The notes under the pieces were generated by a model. It searched no databases and had not been told where the DNA came from. It was given only the letters and a program-made list of their open reading frames with translations. From Hoeflea_A sp965249925 (GTDB taxonomy: Bacteria > Pseudomonadota > Alphaproteobacteria > Rhizobiales > Rhizobiaceae), in contig OZ252260.1 in assembly GCA_965249925.1 (NCBI GenBank), forward strand, positions 3,038,001 through 3,102,000: a DNA stretch of 64,000 nucleotides, read 5' to 3'. Below, one piece after another: positions 50,451 to 59,560 of this stretch. The number at the start of each line of letters is the position of its first letter. Within the stretch, counting starts at the first letter, position 1. Position numbers and translations under genes: made by a program.

Positions 50451-52274
50451 CTATTCGGCGGCCTTCGGTTTCTTCCTCACCAAGCCGATGAGATTGTCCC
50501 AGAGCTCGATCTTGACGCCTTGCCGTTTCATGATAACCGCCTGCTGGAGAATCGACAGCGCGTTGTTCCAGGCCCAATAGATCACCAGACCGGCCGGGAA
50601 CGCCGCCAGCATGAACGTGAAGACCACCGGCATCCAGGTGAAGATCATCGCCTGGGTGGGATCCGGCGGCGTCGGGTTCATGCGCATCTGCAGGAACATG
50701 GTGATGCCCATAATCAGCGGCCAGACGCCGACCATCAGCAGCGACGGCGGATCGAACGGCAGCAGCCCGAACAGGTTGAATATGGTCGTCGGATCCGGCG
50801 CCGAAAGATCCCTGATCCAGCCGAAGAACGGCGCATGGCGCATTTCGATGGTCACCAGCAGCACCTTGTAGAGGGCGAAGAAGACCGGGATCTGCAGCAG
50901 GATCGGCCAGCATCCGGCGATCGGATTGATCTTCTCCTCCTTGTAGAGCTGCATCATCGCCTTCTGCATCGCCTGCCGGTCGTCGCCGTACTTGTTCTTG
51001 ATTTCCTCCATCTTCGGCTGGACCTTCTTCATATTGGCCATCGAGACATAGGATTTGTTGGCCAGTGGGAAGAAGAACAGTTTGATGATCACCGTGGTGA
51101 CCAGGATGGCGATGCCGAAATTGCCGAACAGCCGGAAGAAATAGTCGAGCACGTAAAACAGCGGCTTGGTGATGAAATAGAACCAGCCCCAGTCGATCAT
51201 CAGATCGAATTTTTCGATGTTGTACGTCGTCTCGTAGTCGTCAATGAAAGGCACTTCCTTGGCGCCGGCGAACAGGTGGGTTTCCGAGGTCTGCGTTTGT
51301 CCGGGTGCAATGACGATCGGATCGGTCACGAAATCCGTCTGATAGCGCGGGCGGTCATTGTCGAAATAGGAAAAGCGTGCCTGAAACGGTTGTGTCTGTG
51401 CCGGGACCAACGCCGTCGCCCAGTATTTGTCGGTAAAGCCCAGCCAACCGTTGTTGGCTTTCGGCGGGCTGATCGTCCGGTCGTCTTCGATATCGCCGTA
51501 GTCGATCTCCTTGAGGCCGTCTTCGCCGATGACCCCGATGAGCCCTTCGTGCAGGACGAAATAGCCGGTTGTCTGCGGCCGGTAGAGCCGAACCACGCGA
51601 CCGTAGGGCGACATCGAGACGGTTGCTCCGGAGTTGTTGGTGACCGTGTCGATGATCTCGAACATATAGCCGTCGTCGACGCTGATCGAACGCTGGAAGG
51701 TAACGCCGGTGTCATTCGTCCAGGTCATGCTGAGCGGCGTCGACGGTGTGAGGGTTGGATCACCCTCGACGGTCCAGATCGTATCCGGTCGCGGCAGTGC
51801 GACGCTGGAGTCATTGCCCAGAAATCCGAATTCTGCGAAATAGCCTTCCTGCATGTTGGACGGCGACAACAGCTCGATCACCGGGCTATTGGGATCGACC
51901 GTCTCGCGGTAGTTCTTCAGCTTGAGGTCGTCGAACCGCGAACCCTCGAGGTTGATGGAACCGGAGAGTGCCGGCGTGTCGATGGAGATGCGCCGTGCCT
52001 GAGCCGCTGCCGTGTCGCTGCCGGTCGAACCGCTGTTTGGCAGGATCGCGCCGGACGATCCGGCGGGTGCCTGCGGCAGATCGCCGACCTGCTGGTTCTG
52101 CGCCGCGGTTGAACCGTCTGCCAGCGGGGTCTGCTGTTCGGTCTGCTGCTGCCGCAAAGCCTCTTGAGCGGCACGCTCCTGTTCGATTTTCGGATTGAGG
52201 TATAAAAACTGCCACGCGATCAGGACCAGCACCGAAAGGGCTATGGCCACGATGTAGTTGCGGTTCTGTTCCAT
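50451..52274 (-). CDS. yidC: membrane protein insertase YidC
   Basis: 607 residues: an N-terminal membrane anchor, a large periplasmic beta domain (about 60-360), and the C-terminal five-helix insertase core with motifs such as GCWPILLQIPVFFALYKVL and FFPLANKSY. It inserts and folds inner-membrane proteins, alone or with SecYEG. The ATG overlaps the rnpA stop (TAATG), indicating coupling. Confidence 0.95.
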   Translation of the reverse strand: MEQNRNYIVAIALSVLVLIAWQFLYLNPKIEQERAAQEALRQQQTEQQTPLADGSTAAQNQQVGDLPQAPAGSSGAILPNSGSTGSDTAAAQARRISIDTPALSGSINLEGSRFDDLKLKNYRETVDPNSPVIELLSPSNMQEGYFAEFGFLGNDSSVALPRPDTIWTVEGDPTLTPSTPLSMTWTNDTGVTFQRSISVDDGYMFEIIDTVTNNSGATVSMSPYGRVVRLYRPQTTGYFVLHEGLIGVIGEDGLKEIDYGDIEDDRTISPPKANNGWLGFTDKYWATALVPAQTQPFQARFSYFDNDRPRYQTDFVTDPIVIAPGQTQTSETHLFAGAKEVPFIDDYETTYNIEKFDLMIDWGWFYFITKPLFYVLDYFFRLFGNFGIAILVTTVIIKLFFFPLANKSYVSMANMKKVQPKMEEIKNKYGDDRQAMQKAMMQLYKEEKINPIAGCWPILLQIPVFFALYKVLLVTIEMRHAPFFGWIRDLSAPDPTTIFNLFGLLPFDPPSLLMVGVWPLIMGITMFLQMRMNPTPPDPTQAMIFTWMPVVFTFMLAAFPAGLVIYWAWNNALSILQQAVIMKRQGVKIELWDNLIGLVRKKPKAAE

Positions 52275-52630
52275 TATCTGTTCCTGTTGTCGCGGCCGAT
52301 CCGACGGGCCAGGGATCGCGCAAGGGCGCTGAACGGTGCGTCGAGCGCGTCGCGACGGGCCACCACCACATAATCATGTCCGGCTTTCATATCAAACCCG
52401 GCAACCAGCCGCACCGCCTCCCTTAGGCGCCGTCGGATCCGGTTGCGTTCGACCGAATTGCCCTGGCGTTTGCTGACGGTATAGCCGACACGGGGCGGCT
52501 CGTCGCGTTCGCCGCGGTCCAGTATCTCCAGCACGAAGTAGGGTCCGCGCCGCCGTTCGCCACGGCGGGTGGCGAGAAACTCGGACCGCTTGGTCAGTCG
52601 TCCGATGACTGGCTGTGTCCGTTGAGGCAC
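52274..52630 (-). CDS. rnpA: ribonuclease P protein component
   Basis: 118 residues from a GTG start at 52628-52630. The RNase P signature is seen as SVERNRIRRRLREAVR, and FLATRRG near the N-terminus is typical. It assists the RNA subunit in 5' tRNA maturation. It lies between rpmH and yidC, the universal order. Confidence 0.93.
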   Translation of the reverse strand: MPQRTQPVIGRLTKRSEFLATRRGERRRGPYFVLEILDRGERDEPPRVGYTVSKRQGNSVERNRIRRRLREAVRLVAGFDMKAGHDYVVVARRDALDAPFSALARSLARRIGRDNRNR

Positions 52631-52666
52631 ACGAAGCCCCTTTGTTAGACGGCCGGTAGCGCCGGC

Positions 52667-52804
52667 CTAGGCGGACAGGCGCTTGCGCCCCTTGCTACGG
52701 CGATTGGCCAGGACCTTGCGGCCACCCTTGGTGGCCAGCCGGGCGCGAAAGCCATGGCGGCGCTTGCGCACGAGCTTGGACGGTTGAAAGGTACGCTTTG
52801 TCAT
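52667..52804 (-). CDS. rpmH: 50S ribosomal protein L34
   Basis: 45 residues beginning MTKRTFQPSKLVRKRRHGFR and ending KGRKRLSA, a complete and typical L34. The gene lies 36 bases before rnpA. Its promoter must lie in the 271-base gap up to 53075, where nothing further is identified; no DnaA-box cluster is visible there. Confidence 0.96.
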   Translation of the reverse strand: MTKRTFQPSKLVRKRRHGFRARLATKGGRKVLANRRSKGRKRLSA

Positions 52805-53075
52805 TTATTTAAATGCCGCGGTGTGCGGCCCTTCTTTGGACTGTGTTGAACAGCTGCGTTGCGATTGTCGTCTGGGTGGCTTGGACACACCTATAGTGCG
52901 CCGGACAGGAGACCCGAACGTGCGCGGCTTATACGCAGAAAGGTCGCAGCAAGTCAATCGCCAAGCGTCCGGATCACCTTGCTTCACATGCCGGTGAGAT
53001 CGCATGTGCGGTCATTGTTTCGCAACCGTTTGCGCGCCACCCTTGGGTCCTCGGTTCGTGAGATAGGAGATCCGT

Positions 53076-53897
53076 ATGTCATTGACCCGTCGGGCGCTGC
53101 TATCGGGCGCTGTCGCCGGTGTGACCGCATCCCTGGTTGCCGGCAACTCGGCGTTTGCGGCATCGCCGCTTCGGCAGTTTGCGCCGCGCGGCTCAGACGG
53201 CATCGACCATCGCGACTTCGACGCCATTCTGGCCGCCCATGTGCGCCCCGATCCCGCCGGGTACAATCGGGTGGCCTACCGAAATCTCCAAGCCGCCGCG
53301 CACGGCGATCTGAAAGCCTATATCGACCGGTTGCAGAACGCGCGGCCGTCGACATACTCGGTGCCGGAAGCGCACGCCTTCTGGATAAACCTCTACAACG
53401 CCAAGACCCTGGATGTGGTGCTCGACCGCTATCCCGTGTCGTCGATCAAGAAGATCAATCTCGGCGGTGGCGGTTTGTTCGGATCGGGCCCCTGGTCCAA
53501 ACAACTGATGTCGGTCGAGGGTGTGCCGCTGTCGCTCGACGACGTCGAGCACCGCATTGTCCGCCCGTTGTTCAACGACCCGATGTCGCATTACGGCGTC
53601 AACTGCGCTTCCTATTCCTGCCCCAACATCGCTGTGACCGCCTTTACCGGCGCCAATGTCGACGCGTTGCTGGCGCAGAACGCCCGCGAGTACATCAATC
53701 ACCAAAGGGGCGTGGCGGTGAGCAATGGCCGCATCACGGCGTCGCGTATCTATGCTTGGTATGCCGGGGATTTCGGCGGTCGACGCCAGCTGAAATCGCA
53801 CTGGGGCCGTTTCGCTGCTCCCGACCATGCGGAGTCGATCCGGGCTGCATCGATCGGGCGCTTCGTTTATGATTGGAGTCTCAATGATATCGCGTAA
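53076..53897 (+). CDS. DUF547 domain protein, Tat-exported
   Basis: 273 residues. Twin-arginine signal LTRRALLSGAVAG with a predicted cleavage near AFA. DUF547 hallmarks are present: AFWINLYNA, SLDDVEHRIVR and HYGVNCASYSCPNI with its Cys/His pair, and YAGDFGG at the C-terminal end. The family is widespread and uncharacterised; its conserved His, Asn and Cys residues suggest a papain/transglutaminase-like enzyme. AGGAG precedes the ATG. Confidence 0.85.
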   Translation: MSLTRRALLSGAVAGVTASLVAGNSAFAASPLRQFAPRGSDGIDHRDFDAILAAHVRPDPAGYNRVAYRNLQAAAHGDLKAYIDRLQNARPSTYSVPEAHAFWINLYNAKTLDVVLDRYPVSSIKKINLGGGGLFGSGPWSKQLMSVEGVPLSLDDVEHRIVRPLFNDPMSHYGVNCASYSCPNIAVTAFTGANVDALLAQNAREYINHQRGVAVSNGRITASRIYAWYAGDFGGRRQLKSHWGRFAAPDHAESIRAASIGRFVYDWSLNDIA

Positions 53898-54051
53898 GTT
53901 CTCACACAAACGTGAGTGGTGCCGTGTACCGGATCACACACACTTTGGGAAAACGGCGCGATTGTCATTGGCGGTGCCCCGGCAGCCTTCTTAGGTTTTG
54001 ATCACCGAAGCAGGCCGGCGCCTTGAAGCTGCCGGAACAAGGAGCCCGTCA

Positions 54052-54876
54052 ATGACCCTCGAAACCAACGCCGCCGCTGCGGGAGCCCCGATGTCGACCG
54101 ACCAGGAAAGCCATAGCGACGACCGGCCGCGGCATCCGTCCGCGCCGCCATCGGCCAGCCGGTTGCGGCGCTTTGCGCCGATCGCGGTGGTGGCTGCCGG
54201 TCTGGCGACCGCCTATTGGCTCGGGCTGGACAAATACCTGTCCCTGGAGGCGCTGGTCGAACACCGTGACGCCCTTGTGGCTGAGGTGGCGGAAAACTAC
54301 TGGCTTGCCGCCCTGATCTATTTCGTCACCTATATCGTTGCCGTTGCGCTCTCGATCCCGGCAGCATCGTTGCTGACCATCTTTGGCGGCTTTCTGTTTG
54401 GCTGGTTCGTGGCCGGCACGTTGACGGCGTTCGCGGCGACGATCGGCGCGACGATCGTCTATCTGGCGGCGCGCAGCGCGTTTGGCGATGTTTTGAAGAA
54501 AAAGGCCGGTTCCGGTGTCAACAAATTGGCTGACGGATTTCGCGACAACGCCTTCGGCTTTCTGTTTGTGCTGCGGCTGGCGCCGATCTTTCCGTTCTTT
54601 ATCATCAACATTGCACCGGCTCTCTTCAACGTAACGGTCCGGACCTATGTGGTGGCGACGTTTCTGGGCATTTTGCCCGGAACATTCGCCTATGCGTATC
54701 TGGGACAGGGCGTCGACAGTGTGATCGTCTCGGCCCGCGAAGCCGGGACTGACGTCTCGATTTCCGACCTGGTAACCCCGGATATCACCATCGCCTTCGC
54801 GGCCATGGCGGCCGTCGCGGCGCTGGCGTTCATCGTCAAAAAGCGCTGGTCGGGCCGCGTTCCTGCCGGCGATTAG
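54052..54876 (+). CDS. TVP38/TMEM64 (DedA-like) membrane protein
   Basis: 274 residues from the ATG at 54052 (AAGGAG upstream). After a long polar N-terminus come several membrane helices and the SNARE-associated motif: SIPAASLLTIFGGFLFGWFVAGTLTAFAATIGATIVYLAAR, then FLFVLRLAPIFPFFIINIAPAL. DedA/TVP38 proteins are linked to lipid scrambling or transport. The following gene encodes a mercuric-reductase-like flavoenzyme; these two are frequently neighbours. Confidence 0.85.
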   Translation: MTLETNAAAAGAPMSTDQESHSDDRPRHPSAPPSASRLRRFAPIAVVAAGLATAYWLGLDKYLSLEALVEHRDALVAEVAENYWLAALIYFVTYIVAVALSIPAASLLTIFGGFLFGWFVAGTLTAFAATIGATIVYLAARSAFGDVLKKKAGSGVNKLADGFRDNAFGFLFVLRLAPIFPFFIINIAPALFNVTVRTYVVATFLGILPGTFAYAYLGQGVDSVIVSAREAGTDVSISDLVTPDITIAFAAMAAVAALAFIVKKRWSGRVPAGD

Positions 54877-54901
54877 CCGGCGCCGTCATCCGTATGTCGA
54901 A

Positions 54902-54943
54902 GGCCGCATGGGTGTCCTGCGGCCGTCCGGCATGCACACCCAT
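54902..54943 (+). promoter_or_regulatory. pair of mutually exclusive hairpins in the TVP38-oxidoreductase gap
   Basis: Stem 1: GGCCGCA (54902-54908) with TGCGGCC (54918-54924). Stem 2: ATGGGTGT (54908-54915) with ACACCCAT (54936-54943). Stem 2 uses the loop of stem 1, so only one can form at a time. No T-run follows. It may be an attenuator-like or processing element between the two genes. Confidence 0.4.
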
Positions 54944-55034
54944 AGCTGCCCGGCAAAAGCCCTCATCAAACGTTCCGAGGTCTGCTAGACCATGAGTGGT
55001 GTACCAGGTGGTGTTCTTTTAGAGGGGGTCGCCA

Positions 55035-56462
55035 ATGGGCGAAACGCTGAACCCGGATATTTGTGTGATCGGGGCCGGCTCCGGCGGACTGACCGTCGCC
55101 GCTGCTGCCGCCGCATTCGGCGTCGACGTCGTGCTCATCGAGCGCGGCAAGATGGGTGGCGACTGCCTGAATTACGGGTGTGTGCCGTCGAAAGCCATCA
55201 TCGCCGCCGGCAAGCACGCCCACGCCATTGCCGAAGCCCCCGAATTTGGCGTCTCCGCCGGCGACATCAAGATCGACTACCGCAAGGTACACAGCCATAT
55301 CCATTCGGTGATCGCGGCGATCGCGCCCAACGATTCGGTCGAGCGCTTCACCGCCCTCGGCGTCCGGGTCATTCAGGACAACGCCCGGTTCACCGGTCAC
55401 GACACCGTGGTCGCCGGTGACATCGAAATCAAGGCCCGACGATTTGTGGTCGCCACCGGCTCGACCGCCTTCGTGCCGCCGATCCCCGGTCTCGACACGG
55501 TCGACTACATGACCAACGAGACGCTGTTCGACAACAACCGCAAGATCCGCCACCTGATCGTCATCGGCGGCGGCCCCATCGGCCTGGAGATGGCGCAGGC
55601 GCATCGCCGTCTGGGGACGGAGGTGACAGTGATCGAAGGCTTGCGGGCGCTGGGCAAGGACGACCCGGAACTGGCGGCCGTGGTGCTCGACCGGCTGCGC
55701 GGCGAGGGCATCGATATCATGGAAGGCGCCACGGTGAGCAAGGTCGCCAAGCGCGGCAAGACCGGTATTCGGGTCACCGTCGAAACCGAATCCGGTGAAC
55801 ACGCGGTCGACGGCAGCGAGATCCTGGTGGCCACCGGCCGCAAGGCCAATGTCGACGATTTGGGGCTGGAGGCTGCCGGCATCGAATACGACCGCGCCGG
55901 CATCAAAGTCGGCCCCAACCTGCGCACCACCAACCGCCGTGTGTTTGCCGTTGGCGACGTCGCCGGCGGCCTGCAGTTCACCCATGTGGCCGGCTATCAT
56001 GCCGGCCTGGTGGTTCAGCAGATCCTGTTCCGCATGCCGGCCAAGGAGAACCGTGACATCATCCCCTGGGTCACCTTCACCGATCCGGAACTCGCGCATG
56101 TCGGGTTGCACGAGGAAGCCGCCCGCAAGCGCGCCGGCAAGATCCATGTGCTGCGATGGCCCTATGTGGAGAACGACCGCGCGCAGGCGGAGCGCAAGAC
56201 CGACGGCCTGATCAAGCTGGTGACCGACGGCAAGGGTCGCATTCTCGGTGTATCGATTGCCGGCGCCGGTGCCGGCGAGATGATCAACCTGTGGGCGCTG
56301 GCGGTCTCCAAGCGCATGAAGCTCTCCGACGTGCGCGGGTTCGTTCCCGCCTACCCGACGATGGGCGAGATCGGCAAGCGTGCGGCGATCACCTACTACA
56401 CCCCGATGACCCGGAAACCGTTGGTGCGCCGTATCGTCACATTTCTGCGCCGTTTTGGCTGA
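55035..56462 (+). CDS. dihydrolipoamide/mercuric-reductase-like FAD disulfide oxidoreductase
   Basis: 475 residues with GAGSGGLTVAAAAAAFG (FAD), the redox-active GGDCLNYGCVPSKA, a second Rossmann site VIGGGPIGLEMAQ for NAD(P)H, and VFAVGDVAG. The interface motif that is HxHPTxxE in dihydrolipoamide dehydrogenase reads AYPTMGE here, so the catalytic His is replaced by Tyr. This variant recurs in a group of unassigned mercuric-reductase-like proteins found beside TVP38 genes. GAGGGGG precedes the ATG. Confidence 0.85.
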   Translation: MGETLNPDICVIGAGSGGLTVAAAAAAFGVDVVLIERGKMGGDCLNYGCVPSKAIIAAGKHAHAIAEAPEFGVSAGDIKIDYRKVHSHIHSVIAAIAPNDSVERFTALGVRVIQDNARFTGHDTVVAGDIEIKARRFVVATGSTAFVPPIPGLDTVDYMTNETLFDNNRKIRHLIVIGGGPIGLEMAQAHRRLGTEVTVIEGLRALGKDDPELAAVVLDRLRGEGIDIMEGATVSKVAKRGKTGIRVTVETESGEHAVDGSEILVATGRKANVDDLGLEAAGIEYDRAGIKVGPNLRTTNRRVFAVGDVAGGLQFTHVAGYHAGLVVQQILFRMPAKENRDIIPWVTFTDPELAHVGLHEEAARKRAGKIHVLRWPYVENDRAQAERKTDGLIKLVTDGKGRILGVSIAGAGAGEMINLWALAVSKRMKLSDVRGFVPAYPTMGEIGKRAAITYYTPMTRKPLVRRIVTFLRRFG

Positions 56463-56658
56463 CCCGAAGCCCGACGGCCCGCGCAAGACGCCTTTACTTG
56501 TCTGGTTGCGGTACAATATGCACGCCCAGGAGGTGATTTGCCCGGAACTGTAACGGCACGGCCAATTCGGGCATCTCAGGTGAAGGAATTGCGCTGGCCG
56601 CGTTTTTCCTTGATATACAGGGCATTGGTAGGAATTATCCCGTCTGGGATCGGAATAG

Positions 56659-58197
56659 ATGATGGGCGCGGGCAAGAGAGGCGGCAGAGGCGAGTCGCGG
56701 CTGATCGGCGGTGAAAAACCGGCCAGGAGCCTGTCCGGCAAATTGCTGCTGCTCACCATCCTGTTCGTCATGCTGGCCGAAGTGCTGATTTTCGTGCCGT
56801 CGGTGGCCAACATGCGCATGCGCTGGCTGGAGGACCGGCTGCGCACGGCGGCCGCCGCCAGCCTGGTCGTCGAGGGCTGGGAGGACATGGAACTGCCGCG
56901 GCCGATCCAGAACGACGCTCTGATGGCCACCGGCACCAAATCGATCGCCTTGCGCACCCACGGCATGTCGCGCCTGATCGCCTCCTCCGACATGCCGCAT
57001 CAGGTGGACCGGCAATACGACCTCAGTTCGGTGTCGCCGCTGGTTGCCATCCGCGACGCCTTCGCCACGCTGTTTGCCGGAGGCGACCGGATCATCCGGG
57101 TATACGGTCCCGTCGAGGGTAACGAGATGATGATCGACGTCGTCATCGAGGAGGGACCGCTTTACCGGGCCATGCTGGTCTATGGCCGCAACGTGTTCAT
57201 ACTGTCCCTGCTGATTTCCTTCATCACCGCCGGCTTGGTTTTTGTGGCGATCAACACGATCATGATTCGGCCGGTGCGCCGCATGACCGCGAGCATGCAG
57301 GCCTTTTCCGAAGACCCCGACGATCCGGACCGCATCATCGAGCCGCGCGACAATGGCGATGAACTGGGCATTGCGCAGCGCCATCTGGAGTCCATGCAGC
57401 GCCAGTTGCAGGCCACCCTCAGGGAGCAGCAGCACCTGGCGGATCTCGGCCTGGCGGTTTCCAAGATCAATCACGATATGCGCAACATCCTGGCCTCCGC
57501 CCAGTTGATGTCGGACCGTCTGTCGATGGTCGACGATCCGGTGGTCAAGCGTTTCGCACCGAAGCTGCTGCGCACCATGGACCGCGCCGTCGCTTACACC
57601 CGCGAGGTTCTCGCCTATGGCCGGGCCCGCGAGGCCGAGCCGAGACGCCGTCTGGTGCAATTCGACACGCTGGTGGCCGATGTCCGCGACATGCTCATCG
57701 TCGATCCTGATATGCGCCCCGAGGGGACGGAGGAGGAGGGCCCGGCGATCGATTTCGTCATCGACGTCCCGCCCGGCCTCGAACTGCAGGCAGATAGCGA
57801 GCAGTTGTTCCGCGTCATCCACAATCTGTGCCGCAATGCGATTCAGGCGCTGCACAGCACCGATGACGATGATCCGGCGATCGTCCGGCGGGTCACCGTG
57901 TCGGCCCGGGTGTGCGACGGCGTTGCCACGATCGATGTCGATGACACCGGTCCGGGCATGCCGGAAAAGGCTCGCGAGAACCTGTTTACCGCCTTTCACG
58001 GCAGCGCCCGCGCCGGCGGCACCGGCCTCGGTCTCGCCATCGCCCATGAACTGATCCGCGCCCATGGCGGAACCATCGAACTGGTCGACCGGCACGGCCC
58101 CGGCACTCTGTTCCGCATCACCCTGCCGGACCAGCCCGACCAGGTCGATCGGCGGTTGCCGGTCGAACCGGTTCCGATGAACCGGGTCGGCGAATAG
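56659..58197 (+). CDS. HAMP-domain sensor histidine kinase
   Basis: 512 residues. Two membrane segments (about 28-48 and 175-198) flank a periplasmic sensor region; a HAMP linker follows (IRPVRRMTASMQAF). The phosphoacceptor region is KINHDMRNILASAQLMSD (an HPK4-like His-Asp-Met-Arg-Asn box), then the N-box NLCRNAIQAL and the G-boxes DDTGPGMPE and GGTGLGLAIAHEL. No cognate response regulator is adjacent. The 196-base gap before it shows nothing beyond the start region. Confidence 0.88.
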   Translation: MMGAGKRGGRGESRLIGGEKPARSLSGKLLLLTILFVMLAEVLIFVPSVANMRMRWLEDRLRTAAAASLVVEGWEDMELPRPIQNDALMATGTKSIALRTHGMSRLIASSDMPHQVDRQYDLSSVSPLVAIRDAFATLFAGGDRIIRVYGPVEGNEMMIDVVIEEGPLYRAMLVYGRNVFILSLLISFITAGLVFVAINTIMIRPVRRMTASMQAFSEDPDDPDRIIEPRDNGDELGIAQRHLESMQRQLQATLREQQHLADLGLAVSKINHDMRNILASAQLMSDRLSMVDDPVVKRFAPKLLRTMDRAVAYTREVLAYGRAREAEPRRRLVQFDTLVADVRDMLIVDPDMRPEGTEEEGPAIDFVIDVPPGLELQADSEQLFRVIHNLCRNAIQALHSTDDDDPAIVRRVTVSARVCDGVATIDVDDTGPGMPEKARENLFTAFHGSARAGGTGLGLAIAHELIRAHGGTIELVDRHGPGTLFRITLPDQPDQVDRRLPVEPVPMNRVGE

Positions 58198-58314
58198 GCG
58201 GTCACACCCTGGGCAACGCAATCACCTGCATTGCGCCAAAATTTCCCGGCCGGCGCTTGCATTCGCCCGGGATAAAGATTAGGTACACCCGTCGCGGACA
58301 CATGCTCCGCCCGC

Positions 58315-58391
58315 GCGCTCGTAGCTCAGCTGGATAGAGCACCAGACTACGAATCTGGGGGTCGGGAGTTCGAATCTTCCCGAGCGCGCCA
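58315..58391 (+). tRNA. tRNA-Arg (anticodon ACG)
   Basis: 77 bases with a full cloverleaf. Acceptor strands GCGCTCG and CGAGCGC, D-arm with GCTCAGCTGGATAGAGC, anticodon stem CCAGA/TCTGG around CT-ACG-AA, a T-arm with GTTCGAATC, discriminator G and an encoded CCA end (58389-58391). The ACG anticodon reads CGN arginine codons, with A34 probably edited to inosine. A change in base composition begins just after it. Confidence 0.95.
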
Positions 58392-58551
58392 TTTTCAAAT
58401 CAAGGACTTAGCGAAAATCACAACTTGCGTTGGTCTCGGCTTAGTCGCCGAAATGCGCTTCATTATGCACAGGTTGTTGTACGTTGTGACTAGTGGTCGG
58501 TCATAGCGTTTGCGCGGAAACGGCTGGCTCCGAGATAACGAGGATTTGAGA

Positions 58552-58944
58552 ATGCGAACGATTAACCCGGCCCAGGTGCAGGCGGTGTTAGCACTTCCTG
58601 GGCTCGAAAGGTATGATCACTTTGTGAAGGTTGTGGTGGACTGGGAGGAAGTTTGGGGCCTACACAAAGACGGATGGGCATTGGCCGAAACCGACGATGG
58701 TCAGCCGGTTTTCCCTCTTTGGCCAGCAGAGCAATATGCCCGGCTATGCGCGACTGAAGGATGGCAAGATTTTGAACCGAGCTCCTTTTCACTCGATGAA
58801 CTCATGGAGGAACTGCTCCCTAAACTGAGGGAAGATGGTGTCCTGCCAGGAGTGTTCTTTACACCGGGTGACAAAGGAGTGACGCCAACGGTAGAGCAAC
58901 TGCTGGAAGATTTAAGTAGCCACTTGAAAGAGAGTTATCTATAG
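58552..58944 (+). CDS. DUF2750 domain protein
   Basis: 130 residues from the ATG at 58552 (GAGGA upstream). DUF2750 features are visible: VQAVLALPGLERYDHFVKVVVDWEEVWGL near the N-terminus, LFPLWPAEQYA-like PVFPLWPAEQYARL, and a Leu-rich acidic C-terminal half. Function unknown; family members are often carried by mobile or variable regions. Its composition is less GC-rich than the genes before the tRNA. Confidence 0.8.
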   Translation: MRTINPAQVQAVLALPGLERYDHFVKVVVDWEEVWGLHKDGWALAETDDGQPVFPLWPAEQYARLCATEGWQDFEPSSFSLDELMEELLPKLREDGVLPGVFFTPGDKGVTPTVEQLLEDLSSHLKESYL

Positions 58945-59323
58945 CTTGTCTGGATTTACAGGTAGGTTTTGCAGTTATATTACAGTGACATTCCACCCGA
59001 GCCGTTAGTTTTACCAATGTGTCCTGTACAAAATGTCACCTATGCCTCAGGTTCTCTCAAAAGAAATACATTACCTTGCAGATCTAGGTAACGTTCCGTA
59101 TGTCGGTGAACACGGGCTTTGATTTGGTCCGATTTGTGTCTGGAATGGACTTCGCTCTGCGGCATCTCGCCGGTGCTGCCTTGTCGAAACCGATCTTGCT
59201 ATCGCCGGCTGGTGCAACCTAATCCTCGTTGCGGTTCGTGGAATCACGATCCCGATCGTACCGTTTCTTGAGCGGAAAGGGCGGCAACCAGGATTCGCGA
59301 CGCACGGTCCACGGCGCGCCTGC
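58945..59323. other. gene-free decayed segment with possible insertion-sequence end remnants
   Basis: No gene is supported. An 8-bp inverted repeat, GTGACATT (58985-58992) with AATGTCAC (59032-59039), and the stretch TGTCCTGTACAAAATGTCAC (59020-59039) look like transposon-end debris, but no transposase survives. Short open frames here are not convincing. Confidence 0.35.
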
Positions 59324-59560
59324 CTGAGGTTTTTCTCGCTATCCACATTTATGGCCGACGCTTTGGTTGGTCGTGGCGTCGCGGCGATAACATTCCTGGC
59401 ACTTGGTTGGACCATGGAGCAAGGCAGCATGATCCGGATCCAAGCGGTTACTTCACTGCTCCCAGGACGCGTTCGAGCCTTGGTTGCCGGCTCTGCGATT
59501 ATTGCAACGCTAATCTTGGTGACCTGGCTGATTTGGTTCCAGTTCAGGACGACCGAAAGG
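59324..59560 (+). pseudogene. remnant of a TRAP transporter small permease (DctQ-like)
   Basis: A readable stretch (LRFFSLSTFMADALVG...AITFLALGWTMEQGSMIRI...LLPGRVRALVAGSAIIATLILVTWLIWFQF) resembles the middle part of DctQ subunits: helix, the conserved G-x-x-I-R-V/I-like site, LPxRxR and another helix. No complete start or end is present, and the frame runs into the antisense of the truncated ligase gene. Probably a decayed fragment of a dicarboxylate importer. The identification is by motif only. Confidence 0.4.

Noticed and set aside
52667..53075. Origin of replication next to rpmH
   Set aside because: No cluster of DnaA boxes or AT-rich unwinding region is visible and dnaA is absent; in alphaproteobacteria rpmH is not a reliable marker of the origin.
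59338..59346. Single DnaA-box-like sequence
   Set aside because: An isolated one-mismatch match inside a decayed gene remnant; expected by chance.
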